Shown: piece after piece, positions 8,776 to 17,642 of the stretch | How positions within the stretch are numbered: the stretch's first letter is position 1 | How the letters are laid out: each line of letters begins with the position of its first letter | Source of the DNA: an uncultured Lentisphaeria bacterium | GTDB taxonomy: Bacteria; Verrucomicrobiota; Lentisphaeria; Victivallales; UBA1829 | Assembly (NCBI GenBank): GCA_949282305.1 | Contig: CASDPB010000047.1 | Coordinates: 91,514 to 155,513, forward strand | Length of the DNA: 64,000 bases | Direction: 5' to 3' | Made by a program: the position numbers and the translations under genes | The notes under the pieces: generated by a model | The model's input: only the letters and a program-made list of their open reading frames with translations | The model's database searches: none | Told to the model about the DNA's origin: nothing

Positions 8776-9686
8776 TTGTCCAGAGTCTTTCCGAGAATTT
8801 CAAGATTTTTCTTCATGGTCTTTTCATAATAGTCCAGCGGGGCGTCCGCCGGACCGTTTGCCACGGGGTCAAGTTCCGCAAGCGGGATGCCGCATTCCCG
8901 GGCGATCGTGCGTGCGACACGCGAAGGATACTGGGGTTCCGTATAAATGACGTCTATCCCGCTTCCCTTGAGCTTCTTCACAAGATCCGCCATTTCCGAA
9001 GCCGTGACTCCGGATTCGGGTCCCCCCATGATCGTTGCCGCAATCGGCAGATTCAGATTGTGCGCCAGATAGTCGAAAACGCCATGCTGAGTTACAATTT
9101 TCCGGTCGCTGAAACGGTATTTCCGCGCGGCGGCTGTAAATTCATCGCAGAGTCTGCGGAGTTTTGCGGTATAGGCCTCCGCATTCGCCCTGTAGGAGGC
9201 CGCATTCGCCGGATCGGCAGACGCAAGCCCCCGGGCGATATTCGCCACGATTCCGACGGCTTCAAACGGACTTGCAAAAAGATGCGGATTTTTCCTGCCG
9301 CGGTGATGCCCATGACAGGCGGCATGACTGCACTCCTCCGCAAGTTCCAGTGCCGGAATCCCTTCCGACGTATCCACTGTTCTGGCGTCCGGATTCATTT
9401 TCCGGAGCGGATTCAGAATAAAATCATCCAGTCCAAGACCGTTGCGGACAAGCACCATGTTTTTCGCGCCGAGCCTGCGCATGTCGCGCGGAGTCAGCGC
9501 GTAATCATGCGGACATCCCGTTCCCGGCGGAATGACAAGTTCCGTGTTGACGTTGTTGCATCCCTGCGTGACATTCCGCGTCAGCAGATAAAGCGGAAAC
9601 GTGGTGCAGTAGACATTCAGCGGTTCCGCCGCACCGCAGACAGCTCCCGCAAACAGCAGGAAACAGGAAACAATGAAACTTCTCAT
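8772..9686 (-). CDS. znuA: Metal ABC transporter substrate-binding protein (ZnuA-like)
   Basis: 304 residues from the ATG at 9686, with AAGGAGGA about 9 bases upstream. The signal peptide ends near GAVCGAA. Likely metal ligands are H60 (GCPHDY), a short His-rich loop (HAACHGHHRG, 121-130), H135 and the TQHGVF His; YTEPQYPS is the usual C-lobe motif. The His-rich loop favours zinc over manganese. The start overlaps the regulator stop (ATGA), so regulator and transporter are translationally coupled. Confidence 0.9.
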   Translation of the reverse strand: MRSFIVSCFLLFAGAVCGAAEPLNVYCTTFPLYLLTRNVTQGCNNVNTELVIPPGTGCPHDYALTPRDMRRLGAKNMVLVRNGLGLDDFILNPLRKMNPDARTVDTSEGIPALELAEECSHAACHGHHRGRKNPHLFASPFEAVGIVANIARGLASADPANAASYRANAEAYTAKLRRLCDEFTAAARKYRFSDRKIVTQHGVFDYLAHNLNLPIAATIMGGPESGVTASEMADLVKKLKGSGIDVIYTEPQYPSRVARTIARECGIPLAELDPVANGPADAPLDYYEKTMKKNLEILGKTLDK

Positions 9687-9970
9687 CGGCAGCACTCCTC
9701 CTTAACGTCATGTTCATGGTCGCGGCACTCAATTTCGAGTCCATCGCATTTTCTGCATCTCTTCAGAGTATGGAACTTGGCAAACGTCTTCCAGTGCCGC
9801 CGCTGTTTCTCATTCAGGAATCCGGCGCCGCCGCAGAACGGACACGTTTCATCAAGCGCGTTCAGCACCGCAGCGCGGATGAACTCCGACTTGTTCGGTA
9901 TCTTGTTCAGGGCGGCAAGCATTTCTCCTTCCGCCTTGAAGGTGATGACAGCCTGTTTCTTTTCGCTCAT
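9683..9970 (-). CDS. Ribbon-helix-helix regulator with Cys/His-rich metal-binding tail
   Basis: 95 residues from the ATG at 9970, with GGAGG 5 bases upstream. Residues 6-40 (QAVITFKAEGEM then NKSEFIRAAVLNAL) match a CopG/MetJ-type ribbon-helix-helix. The tail carries C43, C46, C72, C75, C82, H85, H87, C93 and C94: two CxxC knuckles plus a CRDHEHD and a CC. It is first in the zinc-uptake operon and preceded by a tandem repeat in the promoter. I infer a zinc-responsive autorepressor standing in for Zur. NikR has the same general plan, but a different (ACT) sensor domain. Confidence 0.8.
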   Translation of the reverse strand: MSEKKQAVITFKAEGEMLAALNKIPNKSEFIRAAVLNALDETCPFCGGAGFLNEKQRRHWKTFAKFHTLKRCRKCDGLEIECRDHEHDVKEECCR

Positions 9971-10001
9971 AAAAGCCTCCATGGGTTCACAGACCGGAAA
10001 C

Positions 10002-10027
10002 GTAATACAAAGTAATACTATTGTCAA
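10002..10027 (-). promoter_or_regulatory. Promoter and tandem operator of the zinc operon
   Basis: GTAATAC occurs at 10002-10008 and again at 10012-10018, spaced exactly 10 bp. TTGACA (minus strand, 10022-10027) lies directly upstream, so both copies fall in the spacer and -10 area. Side-by-side sites one helical turn apart suit paired ribbon-helix-helix dimers. Binding is inferred. Confidence 0.6.
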
Positions 10028-10112
10028 GTGGAAAAGAGAAAGATTTCCGGAAAATAAAGAGATCAAGCCCGTCCCCGCCCTTTTAATTTTCCGCAATATC
10101 CTCTCCCGTCAT

Positions 10113-10141
10113 TTGCAAAAACGGCGGGGGGGAATTAAACT
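10113..10141 (+). promoter_or_regulatory. Promoter of the sugar isomerase gene
   Basis: TTGCAA (10113-10118), 17-bp spacer, TAAACT (10136-10141), about 40 bases before the ATG. Confidence 0.45.
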
Positions 10142-10181
10142 ACTTTCCGGAATCTGTCCAATAACGGAAGGGAGTTGTTAT

Positions 10182-10973
10182 ATGAATTTATGTATGATGT
10201 CCATGATGATGGAAGGGAAATTCACGCCTGCGGAGATCATTCAGACGGCGCTTGACTGCGGCATGTCCGCAATCGACTGGGTCACTACCCATGGCACTCC
10301 GGCGGAAGAACTCCGGAAACGCTGCGACGACGCCGGGCTTCCCGTTGCGGCGCACACGCCGCTGATCCGCGGTTTCATTGAAGAATCCCCCAATGCCATG
10401 GATGAATTCAAACGCGCCGTGGAAGACGCTGTCACCCTGGGAGCTCCGGTCATGATGATTCCGCCGTTTGCGCATAAGCGCATCATGACACAGGCGGAAG
10501 ACCGGAGGCTCTGGATTGAACAATATCGGGAGATGCTCCCGATTGCCAGGAAGGCGGGAATTACTCTCACCTTTGAAAGCACAGCCCTGGACCGAAGCCC
10601 GATTGTCACCGCAGAGGAAGCGCTGGAAGTCCTGAATGCGGTTCCGGGACTCTGCCTCACTTTCGACAACGGCAATGTCGCCACTGCGGAAAACGATGCG
10701 GAGTCCTACCGCAAGGTTCAGGATTACGTAGTCCATATCCATTTCAAAGACTGGCTCGTCACCGACAAGCCGGTCCCGGGAGCCGACCGCAAACGCGACG
10801 GGCGCTATTACACCCTTGCGCTGATCGGAAAAGGCAATATTGATTTTGCCGCGACCTGGAAAGCAATCCGGGAAAGCGGATACCGGGGATATGTCAATCT
10901 GGAAACCTGCGACCCGGAAATCCCCATCCGCGATGCCCTGAAACAGGTCTGCGACCGTCTGCGCGACTGGTAA
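10182..10973 (+). CDS. Sugar phosphate isomerase/epimerase (xylose isomerase-like TIM barrel)
   Basis: 263 residues from the ATG at 10182 (GGAAGGGAG upstream); longer readings are the antisense of the zinc operon. The AP-endonuclease-2 fold pattern is clear: ITLTFESTALDRSP with a metal-ligand Glu, LCLTFDNGNVATA, VVHIHFKDW and a final YVNLETCDPE. These are the usual four metal-binding regions of the family. The substrate is unknown; relatives isomerise keto-sugars or hydroxypyruvate. It is transcribed alone, divergent from the zinc operon. Confidence 0.85.
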   Translation: MNLCMMSMMMEGKFTPAEIIQTALDCGMSAIDWVTTHGTPAEELRKRCDDAGLPVAAHTPLIRGFIEESPNAMDEFKRAVEDAVTLGAPVMMIPPFAHKRIMTQAEDRRLWIEQYREMLPIARKAGITLTFESTALDRSPIVTAEEALEVLNAVPGLCLTFDNGNVATAENDAESYRKVQDYVVHIHFKDWLVTDKPVPGADRKRDGRYYTLALIGKGNIDFAATWKAIRESGYRGYVNLETCDPEIPIRDALKQVCDRLRDW

Positions 10974-11021
10974 TCCGATTCGCAGAACGGCTCCTCCTTC
11001 CGACAGGAGCGGGAGAACAGG

Positions 11022-11070
11022 AAACCGGATTCATCCTCTCCGCCCCTCCAGATTCCGGTTTCTCCATTTT
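11022..11070 (+). terminator. Possible terminator of the isomerase gene
   Basis: AAACCGGA (11022-11029) pairs with TCCGGTTT (11054-11061); a T-rich stretch follows. The loop is long (24 bases). Confidence 0.4.
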
Positions 11071-11160
11071 TTCCTGTTTTTTTCAATGACCGCACAATAA
11101 AACAGGAACATTGCACGTTACAGAAGCATAACCGTTGTAAAATAAAGGATGGGATCATTT

Positions 11161-12468
11161 ATGAAAGCAACTATCAAACTCGTCATTCTGTTTCTCATTG
11201 TCGCCGCCATCGTCGCTCTGGCTGTATGGGGATACCGAAGCTACGCCGACACAGGAGAGAAAACCGTCTTCCGGACAGATTCTCTTGAAAAAACGGAACT
11301 GATGCGCACGATCAGTGCAACAGGCACCGTGGAACCGGAAGAGCTGGTGAACGTCGGCGCGCAGGTTCAGGGGATGATTGCCCAGTTCGGAAAGGATACA
11401 GCCGGCAAAAGCGTCGATTACGGCTCCGTCATCAGAAACGGCGACATTCTTGCGTTAATCGACGATTCCCTGTATGCCGCGGAGCTGAAATCAGCCGAAG
11501 CGGAACAGCTCCAGGCAAAGGCGGCGATTCAAAGCGCAAAAGCCAACATCCAGCAGTCCGAAGCGAAATGCAAACTTGCTTTGCAGGAATGGACACGCGC
11601 ACAGCAGCTTTATCCGACCAACGCCATAGCGAAAACGACGTATGACAGTGCCAAAGCGGATTACGACGCCGCTGTGGCGGATCTTGCCGTTCAAAAGGCA
11701 AGCCTGGCGCAGGCGGAGGCCTCCCTTGCGGCGGCAAATGCGGCGCAGGAGCGGGCAGCCCGCAATCTCGGCTACTGCACGATCAAATCGCCGGTGGACG
11801 GCGTCATCATCGACCGCCGGGTCAGCATCGGGCAGACCGTTGTTTCAAGCATGAGCGCCCCGAGCCTGTTCCTGATCGCCAAAGACCTCAAAAGAATGCA
11901 GATCTGGGTGTCCGTCAACGAGGCCGATGTCGGCATGATAAAAGTCGGTCAGCCGGTCATCTTCACGGTGGACGCCTTCCAGGGACGCGAATTCAAAGGC
12001 GAAGTGCAGAAAATCCGGCTCAACGCCACCATGTCGCAGAACGTCGTCACATACGTTGTGGAGGTCGGCACCGACAATTCCGACGGCACTCTGCTGCCCT
12101 ACCTGACCGCCAATGTCAAGTTCGTTCTGGACAAGCGCGAAAATGCGTTTGCCGTTCCCAACGCCGCGCTCCGGTTCACCCCCGACGCGGCCGATCTCAA
12201 GCCGGAATACCAGTCCGTCCTGAATGAAACTCCGGTGAAAGGCGAACGCACCATCTGGACCGTTGAAAACGAAGTCCTCAAACCGTTAAAGGTCAGAACG
12301 GGCCTCAATACCGGCACGGAAACGGAGATCATTGCCGACACACTCAGGGAGGGGCTCGTATACGTAACCGGCAAGGAAACGGTCAAGACCATTCAGAATG
12401 CGGGAAGCAATTCCGCCAGTCCGTTCCTGCCCACACCGCCTCACAGAAGGAACCAGAAGAAAAAATGA
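11161..12468 (+). CDS. Efflux periplasmic adaptor (MacA/HlyD family)
   Basis: 435 residues from the ATG at 11161; an in-frame ATG at 11149 overlaps the likely ribosome site. One N-terminal membrane helix is followed by the biotinyl-lipoyl half (TISATGTVEPEELVNVGAQV), a long Ala/Gln-rich coiled coil (about 105-200), the second lipoyl half (CTIKSPVDGVIIDRRVSIGQ) and beta-barrel and membrane-proximal domains. It should bridge the inner-membrane transporter to an outer-membrane channel. No TolC gene is next to it. Its stop overlaps the ATPase start. Confidence 0.88.
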   Translation: MKATIKLVILFLIVAAIVALAVWGYRSYADTGEKTVFRTDSLEKTELMRTISATGTVEPEELVNVGAQVQGMIAQFGKDTAGKSVDYGSVIRNGDILALIDDSLYAAELKSAEAEQLQAKAAIQSAKANIQQSEAKCKLALQEWTRAQQLYPTNAIAKTTYDSAKADYDAAVADLAVQKASLAQAEASLAAANAAQERAARNLGYCTIKSPVDGVIIDRRVSIGQTVVSSMSAPSLFLIAKDLKRMQIWVSVNEADVGMIKVGQPVIFTVDAFQGREFKGEVQKIRLNATMSQNVVTYVVEVGTDNSDGTLLPYLTANVKFVLDKRENAFAVPNAALRFTPDAADLKPEYQSVLNETPVKGERTIWTVENEVLKPLKVRTGLNTGTETEIIADTLREGLVYVTGKETVKTIQNAGSNSASPFLPTPPHRRNQKKK

Positions 12469-13157
12469 GCCTCATTGAACTGAAATCCATAACAAAGACC
12501 TATTTTCTCGGTGAAATTGACGTGCCTGTCCTGAAAGGCATCACCATGAATATCGAGAAAGGAGAATATGTCGCCCTGATGGGAGCATCGGGATCCGGGA
12601 AAAGCACGCTCATGAACATCCTGGGGTGTCTGGACCGCCCGACAACCGGCGAGTATTTCCTCGAAGGACAGGAAGTCGGCTCTCTTTCCGGAGACAAGCG
12701 GGCGCAGGTGCGGAACAAACACATCGGGTTTGTATTCCAGAGTTTCAATCTTCTGCCGCGGACCAGTGCGCTGGAAAACGTCATCATGCCGCTGTTCTAT
12801 ACTGCCGGTTCGCTTTCCACCAAAGAGGCGCAGGAACGCGGACGTGCCATGCTGAAACGGGTGGGGCTCGGCGAAAGAATGAATCACTATCCGTCACAGC
12901 TTTCCGGCGGACAGCAGCAGCGTGTCGCGATCGCCCGTGCTCTGATCAACCGTCCGCCGGTTCTGTTCGCCGATGAACCGACGGGAAATCTGGATTCCAA
13001 GACCAGCGTGGACGTGATGAAAATTTTTGAAGAACTCAATCAGGAGGGGATTACGATTATTCTCGTCACGCACGCGAAGGAAGTCGCCGACTATGCCAGG
13101 AGAACAATTCATATTCACGACGGGCTCCTGGTCAGCGGCGCATACGGAGGTGAATAA
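12465..13157 (+). CDS. MacB-type ABC transporter ATPase
   Basis: 230 residues with Walker [10 protein letters not shown] (40-48), Q-loop [10 protein letters not shown], signature LSGGQQQR, Walker [13 protein letters not shown] and switch His in [10 protein letters not shown]. The GNLDSKTS wording is typical of the LolD/MacB subfamily. Start overlaps the adaptor stop by four bases. In E. coli MacB the ATPase is fused to the permease; here they are separate. Confidence 0.92.
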   Translation: MSLIELKSITKTYFLGEIDVPVLKGITMNIEKGEYVALMGASGSGKSTLMNILGCLDRPTTGEYFLEGQEVGSLSGDKRAQVRNKHIGFVFQSFNLLPRTSALENVIMPLFYTAGSLSTKEAQERGRAMLKRVGLGERMNHYPSQLSGGQQQRVAIARALINRPPVLFADEPTGNLDSKTSVDVMKIFEELNQEGITIILVTHAKEVADYARRTIHIHDGLLVSGAYGGE

Positions 13158-13158
13158 G

Positions 13159-14520
13159 ATGTCATTACTGAGAACCATAGAGGTCGCCTTAAAGGCGCTC
13201 CGGCGCAACCCGACGCGCGCCCTGCTGACCGCACTCGGCATTGTGATCGGCATTGCCGCCGTGATCGCCATGATGGAAATCGGCAACGGCTCTTCCACGG
13301 CAATCCGGACATCCATTGAAAAAATGGGCGCGAATTCCATTATGGTGCTTCCCGGCGCGCCGCGTGTGCCCGGCGGAGTACGGCAGGGTATGGGCAACAG
13401 CATGTCGCTCACTCCGGAGGACTGCAATGCGATTCTCGCGGAATGCCATACCGTCGACAAGGCGGTGCCGATCGTCCGGGCATCCTCGACGCAGGTGATC
13501 GCCGGAAATAAAAACTGGATGCCGAACACGATCGTCGGCTCGGCACCGGATTATTTCGACATTCGGGACTGGGGCGTGACGGAGGGGCGCATCTTCACGC
13601 AGCGGGAAGTCGATACACGTGCCAGAGTCTGTGTCGTCGGCACGAAGATCGTGCAGGAGCTTTTCGGCGGCAATTCTCCCGTTGACTCGGAAATCCGCAT
13701 TCAGAACGTGACGTTCACGGTGATCGGCGTCCTTCAGTCAAAAGGCGCAAATATGATGGGATTCGATGAAGACGACATCATCGTCGCGCCATGGACCACC
13801 ATCCGTCTGCGGGTGACGGGCTTGAAGACAGGAGATCCGACGAACACAACCAGTGAGGCGACCACCTCCCCCAGCGCCCTGTATTCGGCAGAGGGAGTTG
13901 CCTTCTATCCGGAACAGGCGGAAAACTTTGAAACCGACACGCTTCATACACCGAAATTCACTCAGGTCGATCAGATCATGCTGACAGCGTCTGTTCCGGA
14001 AAAGGTCAATGACGCGATTGACGAGGTTACAAATCTTCTGCGGGAACGGCACCGGATCGGCCCCGACAAGGAGGATGATTTCCATGTCCGCAACTTTGCC
14101 GAATTCATGAAGACGCTGAACAGCACATCAACTCTGATGACCAATCTGCTGCTGGTCGTGGCAATGATTTCCCTGGCGGTCGGCGGTGTGGGCATCATGA
14201 ACATCATGCTGGTGTCCGTCACGGAACGCACGCGGGAAATCGGACTGCGCATGGCGGTCGGTGCGCGCTCCCGCGATATTCTGAAGCAGTTTCTTGTGGA
14301 GTCCATCCTGCTCTGCCTCGTCGGCGGACTGGTCGGCATCCTTCTCGGCCGCGGCGCCGCCATGATGGTCAAATACCAGCTGGGATGGCCGATTGAACCC
14401 AGTCCCGGCGGAATGATTGCGGCGGTTCTGGTGTCGGCGGCAGTCGGCATTGTTTTCGGTTTCTATCCGGCATGGAAAGCCTCGAAACTTGACCCGATTG
14501 AAGCTCTGCGCTACGAGTAA
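13159..14520 (+). CDS. MacB-type ABC transporter permease (FtsX family)
   Basis: 453 residues from the ATG at 13159, one base after the ATPase stop, with GGAGG 8 bases upstream. The N-terminal helix (LLTALGIVIGIAAVIAMMEI) is followed by a large periplasmic MacB_PCD domain and three C-terminal helices (ISLAVGGVGIMNIMLVSVTE; GLVGILLGRGAAM; VSAAVGIVFGFYPAWKASKL). Together with the two genes before it, it forms a complete inner-membrane tripartite pump. The substrate is unknown; family members export macrolides, peptides or lipids. Confidence 0.92.
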   Translation: MSLLRTIEVALKALRRNPTRALLTALGIVIGIAAVIAMMEIGNGSSTAIRTSIEKMGANSIMVLPGAPRVPGGVRQGMGNSMSLTPEDCNAILAECHTVDKAVPIVRASSTQVIAGNKNWMPNTIVGSAPDYFDIRDWGVTEGRIFTQREVDTRARVCVVGTKIVQELFGGNSPVDSEIRIQNVTFTVIGVLQSKGANMMGFDEDDIIVAPWTTIRLRVTGLKTGDPTNTTSEATTSPSALYSAEGVAFYPEQAENFETDTLHTPKFTQVDQIMLTASVPEKVNDAIDEVTNLLRERHRIGPDKEDDFHVRNFAEFMKTLNSTSTLMTNLLLVVAMISLAVGGVGIMNIMLVSVTERTREIGLRMAVGARSRDILKQFLVESILLCLVGGLVGILLGRGAAMMVKYQLGWPIEPSPGGMIAAVLVSAAVGIVFGFYPAWKASKLDPIEALRYE

Positions 14521-14551
14521 TGCCGTTTTCCCGCAGAACAAGAGCATAAAA

Positions 14552-14593
14552 CAGTCCCCGGTTGCGAATGGAGTGAAACACAACCGGGGACTG
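14552..14593 (-). terminator. Intrinsic terminator, minus-strand isomerase (also past the permease)
   Basis: CAGTCCCCGGTTG (14552-14564) and CAACCGGGGACTG (14581-14593) form a perfect 13-bp stem. A TTTTAT run follows on the minus strand, so it mainly serves the isomerase, but it may also stop transcripts from the converging efflux operon. Confidence 0.8.
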
Positions 14594-14610
14594 CTGCTGT
14601 TCAGGAATCC

Positions 14611-15468
14611 TCAGAGACCGGCAAGCTGAACCGCCATCTTGTCTGCAAGCGCCTGATCCGGCAGCACCAGATCCGGCAGACGGCAGAACGGGATCATTTC
14701 AACCGTGAACGGTCCCTTGTAGCCGATTTTATCCAGTTCGGCGAACACAGCCTTGAAATCGACAACACCTTTGAGCAGGTCGTCGCCGAAATTGTGAAGC
14801 CCGCCGCCGCAGTCGGTTTCCTCGAAGTTCTTGAGATGCACCGCCTTGATATAGCTTCCGAGAATTTCCGGGAAATCCTGCGGACGGCAGTTCAGGCAGG
14901 CGTTGCCGACGTCGAAATAGATGCCGACGTATTCGGATTTGAACTGATCCAGAAAGAATTTCCATTCCATAGGAGAAATCAGGAAACGGTTCCAGACGTT
15001 TTCAAGGGCGAGATTGACTTTCAGCTTTTCCGCAACCGGAACAAGCTCCTTGACGGATTTCGTGGTCTGCTCCCAGACTGTTTTATAGGTCAGGACAGGA
15101 CGGCTCGGGTCCCATGCGACACGGGTTGCGCCGGGAACGACGAGGACGGTCTCCGCACCGATCCATGCTCCAATCTGAAGGTATTTTTTGACGAATTCGA
15201 TTGCATTCCTGCGTTCGGTTTCATCCGCCGCGCCGAGATAGCAGCCCCATCCGGCACCGGTCGCGAGGGAACGCAGACCGATTTTCTTCTCCGCCGCATA
15301 CTTTGCGATTTTCCTGCATTCCTCTTCGGTAATATCCGGAGAAAGCGCATCGCCGACGGTCAGTTCGACGCCGTCAAGTCCTTTTTCCGCCGCCCAGTCG
15401 ATGAACTCATACGGGGTCTTTTTTCCGTCGAACCCGCCGAACACCCAATAATTCAACGCTTTATACAT
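14611..15468 (-). CDS. Sugar phosphate isomerase/epimerase
   Basis: 285 residues. The TIM-barrel metal regions are LNYWVFGG at the start, ETVLVVPGATRVAW, NLALENVWNRFLISPMEW (Glu ligand), YVGIYFDVGNACLNC, IKAVHLKNFEE (His) and PFTVEMIPF. It resembles L-xylulose 5-phosphate epimerase or inosose-type enzymes, but the substrate cannot be read from sequence. The dehydrogenase gene ends 11 bases upstream, so the two probably work in one polyol or inositol-like oxidation and isomerisation route. Confidence 0.85.
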   Translation of the reverse strand: MYKALNYWVFGGFDGKKTPYEFIDWAAEKGLDGVELTVGDALSPDITEEECRKIAKYAAEKKIGLRSLATGAGWGCYLGAADETERRNAIEFVKKYLQIGAWIGAETVLVVPGATRVAWDPSRPVLTYKTVWEQTTKSVKELVPVAEKLKVNLALENVWNRFLISPMEWKFFLDQFKSEYVGIYFDVGNACLNCRPQDFPEILGSYIKAVHLKNFEETDCGGGLHNFGDDLLKGVVDFKAVFAELDKIGYKGPFTVEMIPFCRLPDLVLPDQALADKMAVQLAGL

Positions 15469-15479
15469 GAAAAACCTCC

Positions 15480-16520
15480 TCAGTATTTGATCTCGACACG
15501 TTTCCCGCTGTCTACCGCTTCCTGTTCGGCGGCGTTGATCTTGAAGCCGTCGAGCACGGATTCAAAATCCTGATATTTGTCAGGCTTGATGCCGTTCTTG
15601 ACGCAGTCGACGAAGTAGGCGAGTTCGACGTGCCATCCGGTTGTGGCTTCCACTTCCGGTGTTTCGATTCTGCCGTCTGTCCAGTAAACTTTGAAGCCTT
15701 CCGCCATCAGACGGATGGTGGCTTTCTCGCAGATGATCTGGAACGTCATTTCAAACGGCGTCGTTCTGGAAGCCATCCAGGAACCTTCCGCCTCGACAAG
15801 AGTGCCGTCGTCGTAATGATAGAAAGAAATGACATGGTCCACGCCGCCTTTGCTGACACCGCCGGTCACGCCGACGGACGTCACGGCTTTCGGGCGTCCG
15901 AAGAAGTAACGGACCGCGTCGGTGTCATGAAGGTGCATGTCGAGAAGCGCACCGCCGGAACGTTTGCCGTCCATGAACCAGTTGTCCCATGCGTTTCCGG
16001 CGATGTCCGGAGAGAGACGGCGGAAGGTTGCGGAACGGAGTTTGCCGTATTTTCCGGCTTTGAACTGCTCATAGGCATAACGGTATTCGGGCCAGGCGCG
16101 GACGCACATGCCGAAGTTCAGGAACGTTTTCGCGTTCCTGTAGGCCTCCGCAATCTCTTCCGCCTGCTCGAGATTGCGCGCGAAGGGCTTTTCCGCAAAA
16201 ACATGTTTCCCCGCCTTGAGAGCGGCGACAATATAAGCGGCATGGTCCGGAGTCGGGCAGCAGATGTCGACCACATCCACATCCGGGTCATTGATGAGAT
16301 CGAAACCGGATTCATAGGTTTTGATGCCTTCCATATTCAACGGCTGGGAATTGTCGGCATTGCCGATGTTGCCGACGACTTTGGAAATATCGCCTTTGCG
16401 CTTGTTCGCATCGACATCGGCAAGAGCGACAATCTGCGCATCCTTCATTGCCTCGTAAATTCTGAAATGCGTGCTTCCCATGAAGCCCAGTCCGATGAGA
16501 CCGATTCTGACTTTGTCCAT
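15480..16520 (-). CDS. Gfo/Idh/MocA family oxidoreductase
   Basis: 346 residues from the ATG at 16520 (AAGGATC upstream). The Rossmann start is RIGLIGLGFMGSTHF, followed by VVDICCPTPDHAAYIVAALK and the catalytic-lysine motif HVFAEKPFARN. GALLDMHLHDTDAVRYFFG contains the family His/Asp region. It should oxidise a sugar or cyclitol with NAD(P). It forms a two-gene operon with the downstream isomerase and is divergent from the PocR/AraC regulator, its likely controller. Confidence 0.9.
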   Translation of the reverse strand: MDKVRIGLIGLGFMGSTHFRIYEAMKDAQIVALADVDANKRKGDISKVVGNIGNADNSQPLNMEGIKTYESGFDLINDPDVDVVDICCPTPDHAAYIVAALKAGKHVFAEKPFARNLEQAEEIAEAYRNAKTFLNFGMCVRAWPEYRYAYEQFKAGKYGKLRSATFRRLSPDIAGNAWDNWFMDGKRSGGALLDMHLHDTDAVRYFFGRPKAVTSVGVTGGVSKGGVDHVISFYHYDDGTLVEAEGSWMASRTTPFEMTFQIICEKATIRLMAEGFKVYWTDGRIETPEVEATTGWHVELAYFVDCVKNGIKPDKYQDFESVLDGFKINAAEQEAVDSGKRVEIKY

Positions 16521-16575
16521 GATCCTTCTCCTGTTTTTGGATGTTTCAGCCAAGAAATTTTTCCGACTGTGCATA

Positions 16576-16604
16576 ATTATACTTGAAAAATCGCTTTTCG
16601 TAAA
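16576..16604 (-). promoter_or_regulatory. Promoter of the dehydrogenase-isomerase operon
   Basis: Minus strand TTTACG (16599-16604), 17-bp spacer, TATAAT (16576-16581). A broken palindrome CTGCAAATATGCAG at 16634-16647 lies behind it, just before the regulator start, and may be the regulator's site. Confidence 0.55.
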
Positions 16605-16673
16605 TAGATTAACAGGCAAATAAATGGACTTTTCTGCAAATATGCAGTTTTTTTGTCAAAAGGAGAAACGGAA

Positions 16674-17525
16674 ATGCCGTCCGCGGACAACAATTTTTCT
16701 CTTGATCTGATTCTTCACAACGAAGTGCAGAAACTGCTTGACAACTTTGCCTCCGTAATGCGCATCCACGTCATGTTCTACGGTCCGCAGGGACAGGTTC
16801 TCCGGCAGGGGCGAAGCGAGGGGAACTGCCGTTTCTGCCAGCTGATGCAGAATAAATTCTTTTCTCTTGAACGCTGCCTCAGGCTGGATCAGGAAAAACA
16901 GGCATTGAGCAGGGCGACAGGCAGATGCCAGTCCTACCTCTGCCACGCGCACTTATGGGAGGCGATCATGCCGGTGATTTCCGACGGCAAACTGCTCGGA
17001 TATGTCATGTTCGGACAGTTCCGGAGCACGGAAAGTCTGCCTCCCGATCTGGCGGAAAAAGCACGTGACAAAAGAGAAGTTTCAGAACTGAAAAAGGCTT
17101 TCCGCGACCTGCCGTATCTTTCCGCCGAAGGCATGGAAAACCTGATCGGACTGATGGAGCTGCTGGTCGATTACATTGTCCGCCGTGAACTGGTCACAAT
17201 GGGGGGAGATCATCTTTACCGTGCGATTGTCCGCTACATTGAGGACAATATGACTTCTCCCCTGAAAATATCGGCTGTTGCACGCCATCTGGGGCGCAGC
17301 GTTTCCACCATTTCGCATTTTCTTCAGAACCGCTCCGCAAAGAGTTTCAAGAAACTGGTCATAGAAAAGCGTCTGGCACGTGCGGAACAACTGCTGAAAG
17401 AACGTCCCGAACTCAGCATCGGAGAAGTCGCCGAACTGGTCGGAATTCAGGACCGCTATTATTTTTCACGTCTGTATAAAAAATACAGGGGAGTCACCCC
17501 CGGAGAATTCCGCCGTTCCCGGTAA
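16674..17525 (+). CDS. PocR-sensor AraC-family transcriptional regulator
   Basis: 283 residues from the ATG at 16674, with AAGGAG 8 bases upstream. The N-terminal half carries the PocR-type Cys pattern: C52 and C55 (NCRFC), C68, C85 and C90-H91 (GRCQSYLCHAHLWEAIMPV). The C-terminal 100 residues are two AraC helix-turn-helices (LKISAVARHLGRSVSTISHF; IGEVAELVGIQDRYYFSRLY). PocR domains sense small diols or other hydrocarbon ligands. It is divergent from the dehydrogenase-isomerase pair and probably activates it. Confidence 0.88.
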   Translation: MPSADNNFSLDLILHNEVQKLLDNFASVMRIHVMFYGPQGQVLRQGRSEGNCRFCQLMQNKFFSLERCLRLDQEKQALSRATGRCQSYLCHAHLWEAIMPVISDGKLLGYVMFGQFRSTESLPPDLAEKARDKREVSELKKAFRDLPYLSAEGMENLIGLMELLVDYIVRRELVTMGGDHLYRAIVRYIEDNMTSPLKISAVARHLGRSVSTISHFLQNRSAKSFKKLVIEKRLARAEQLLKERPELSIGEVAELVGIQDRYYFSRLYKKYRGVTPGEFRRSR

Positions 17526-17642
17526 CGGAAGACTGTCGCCGCGCCCCGCGGACTGGCGGAAAAACCGACGCAGATTCTCATGAACCGCACTGCTTCACGG
17601 CGAAGCATGATGCGCTGCGGACAGCCCCCCGGAGAAAAATTC

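Noticed and set aside
9060..10181. Long N-terminal extension of the sugar isomerase
   Set aside because: It is antisense to znuA and the regulator; the isomerase fold and ribosome site start at 10182.
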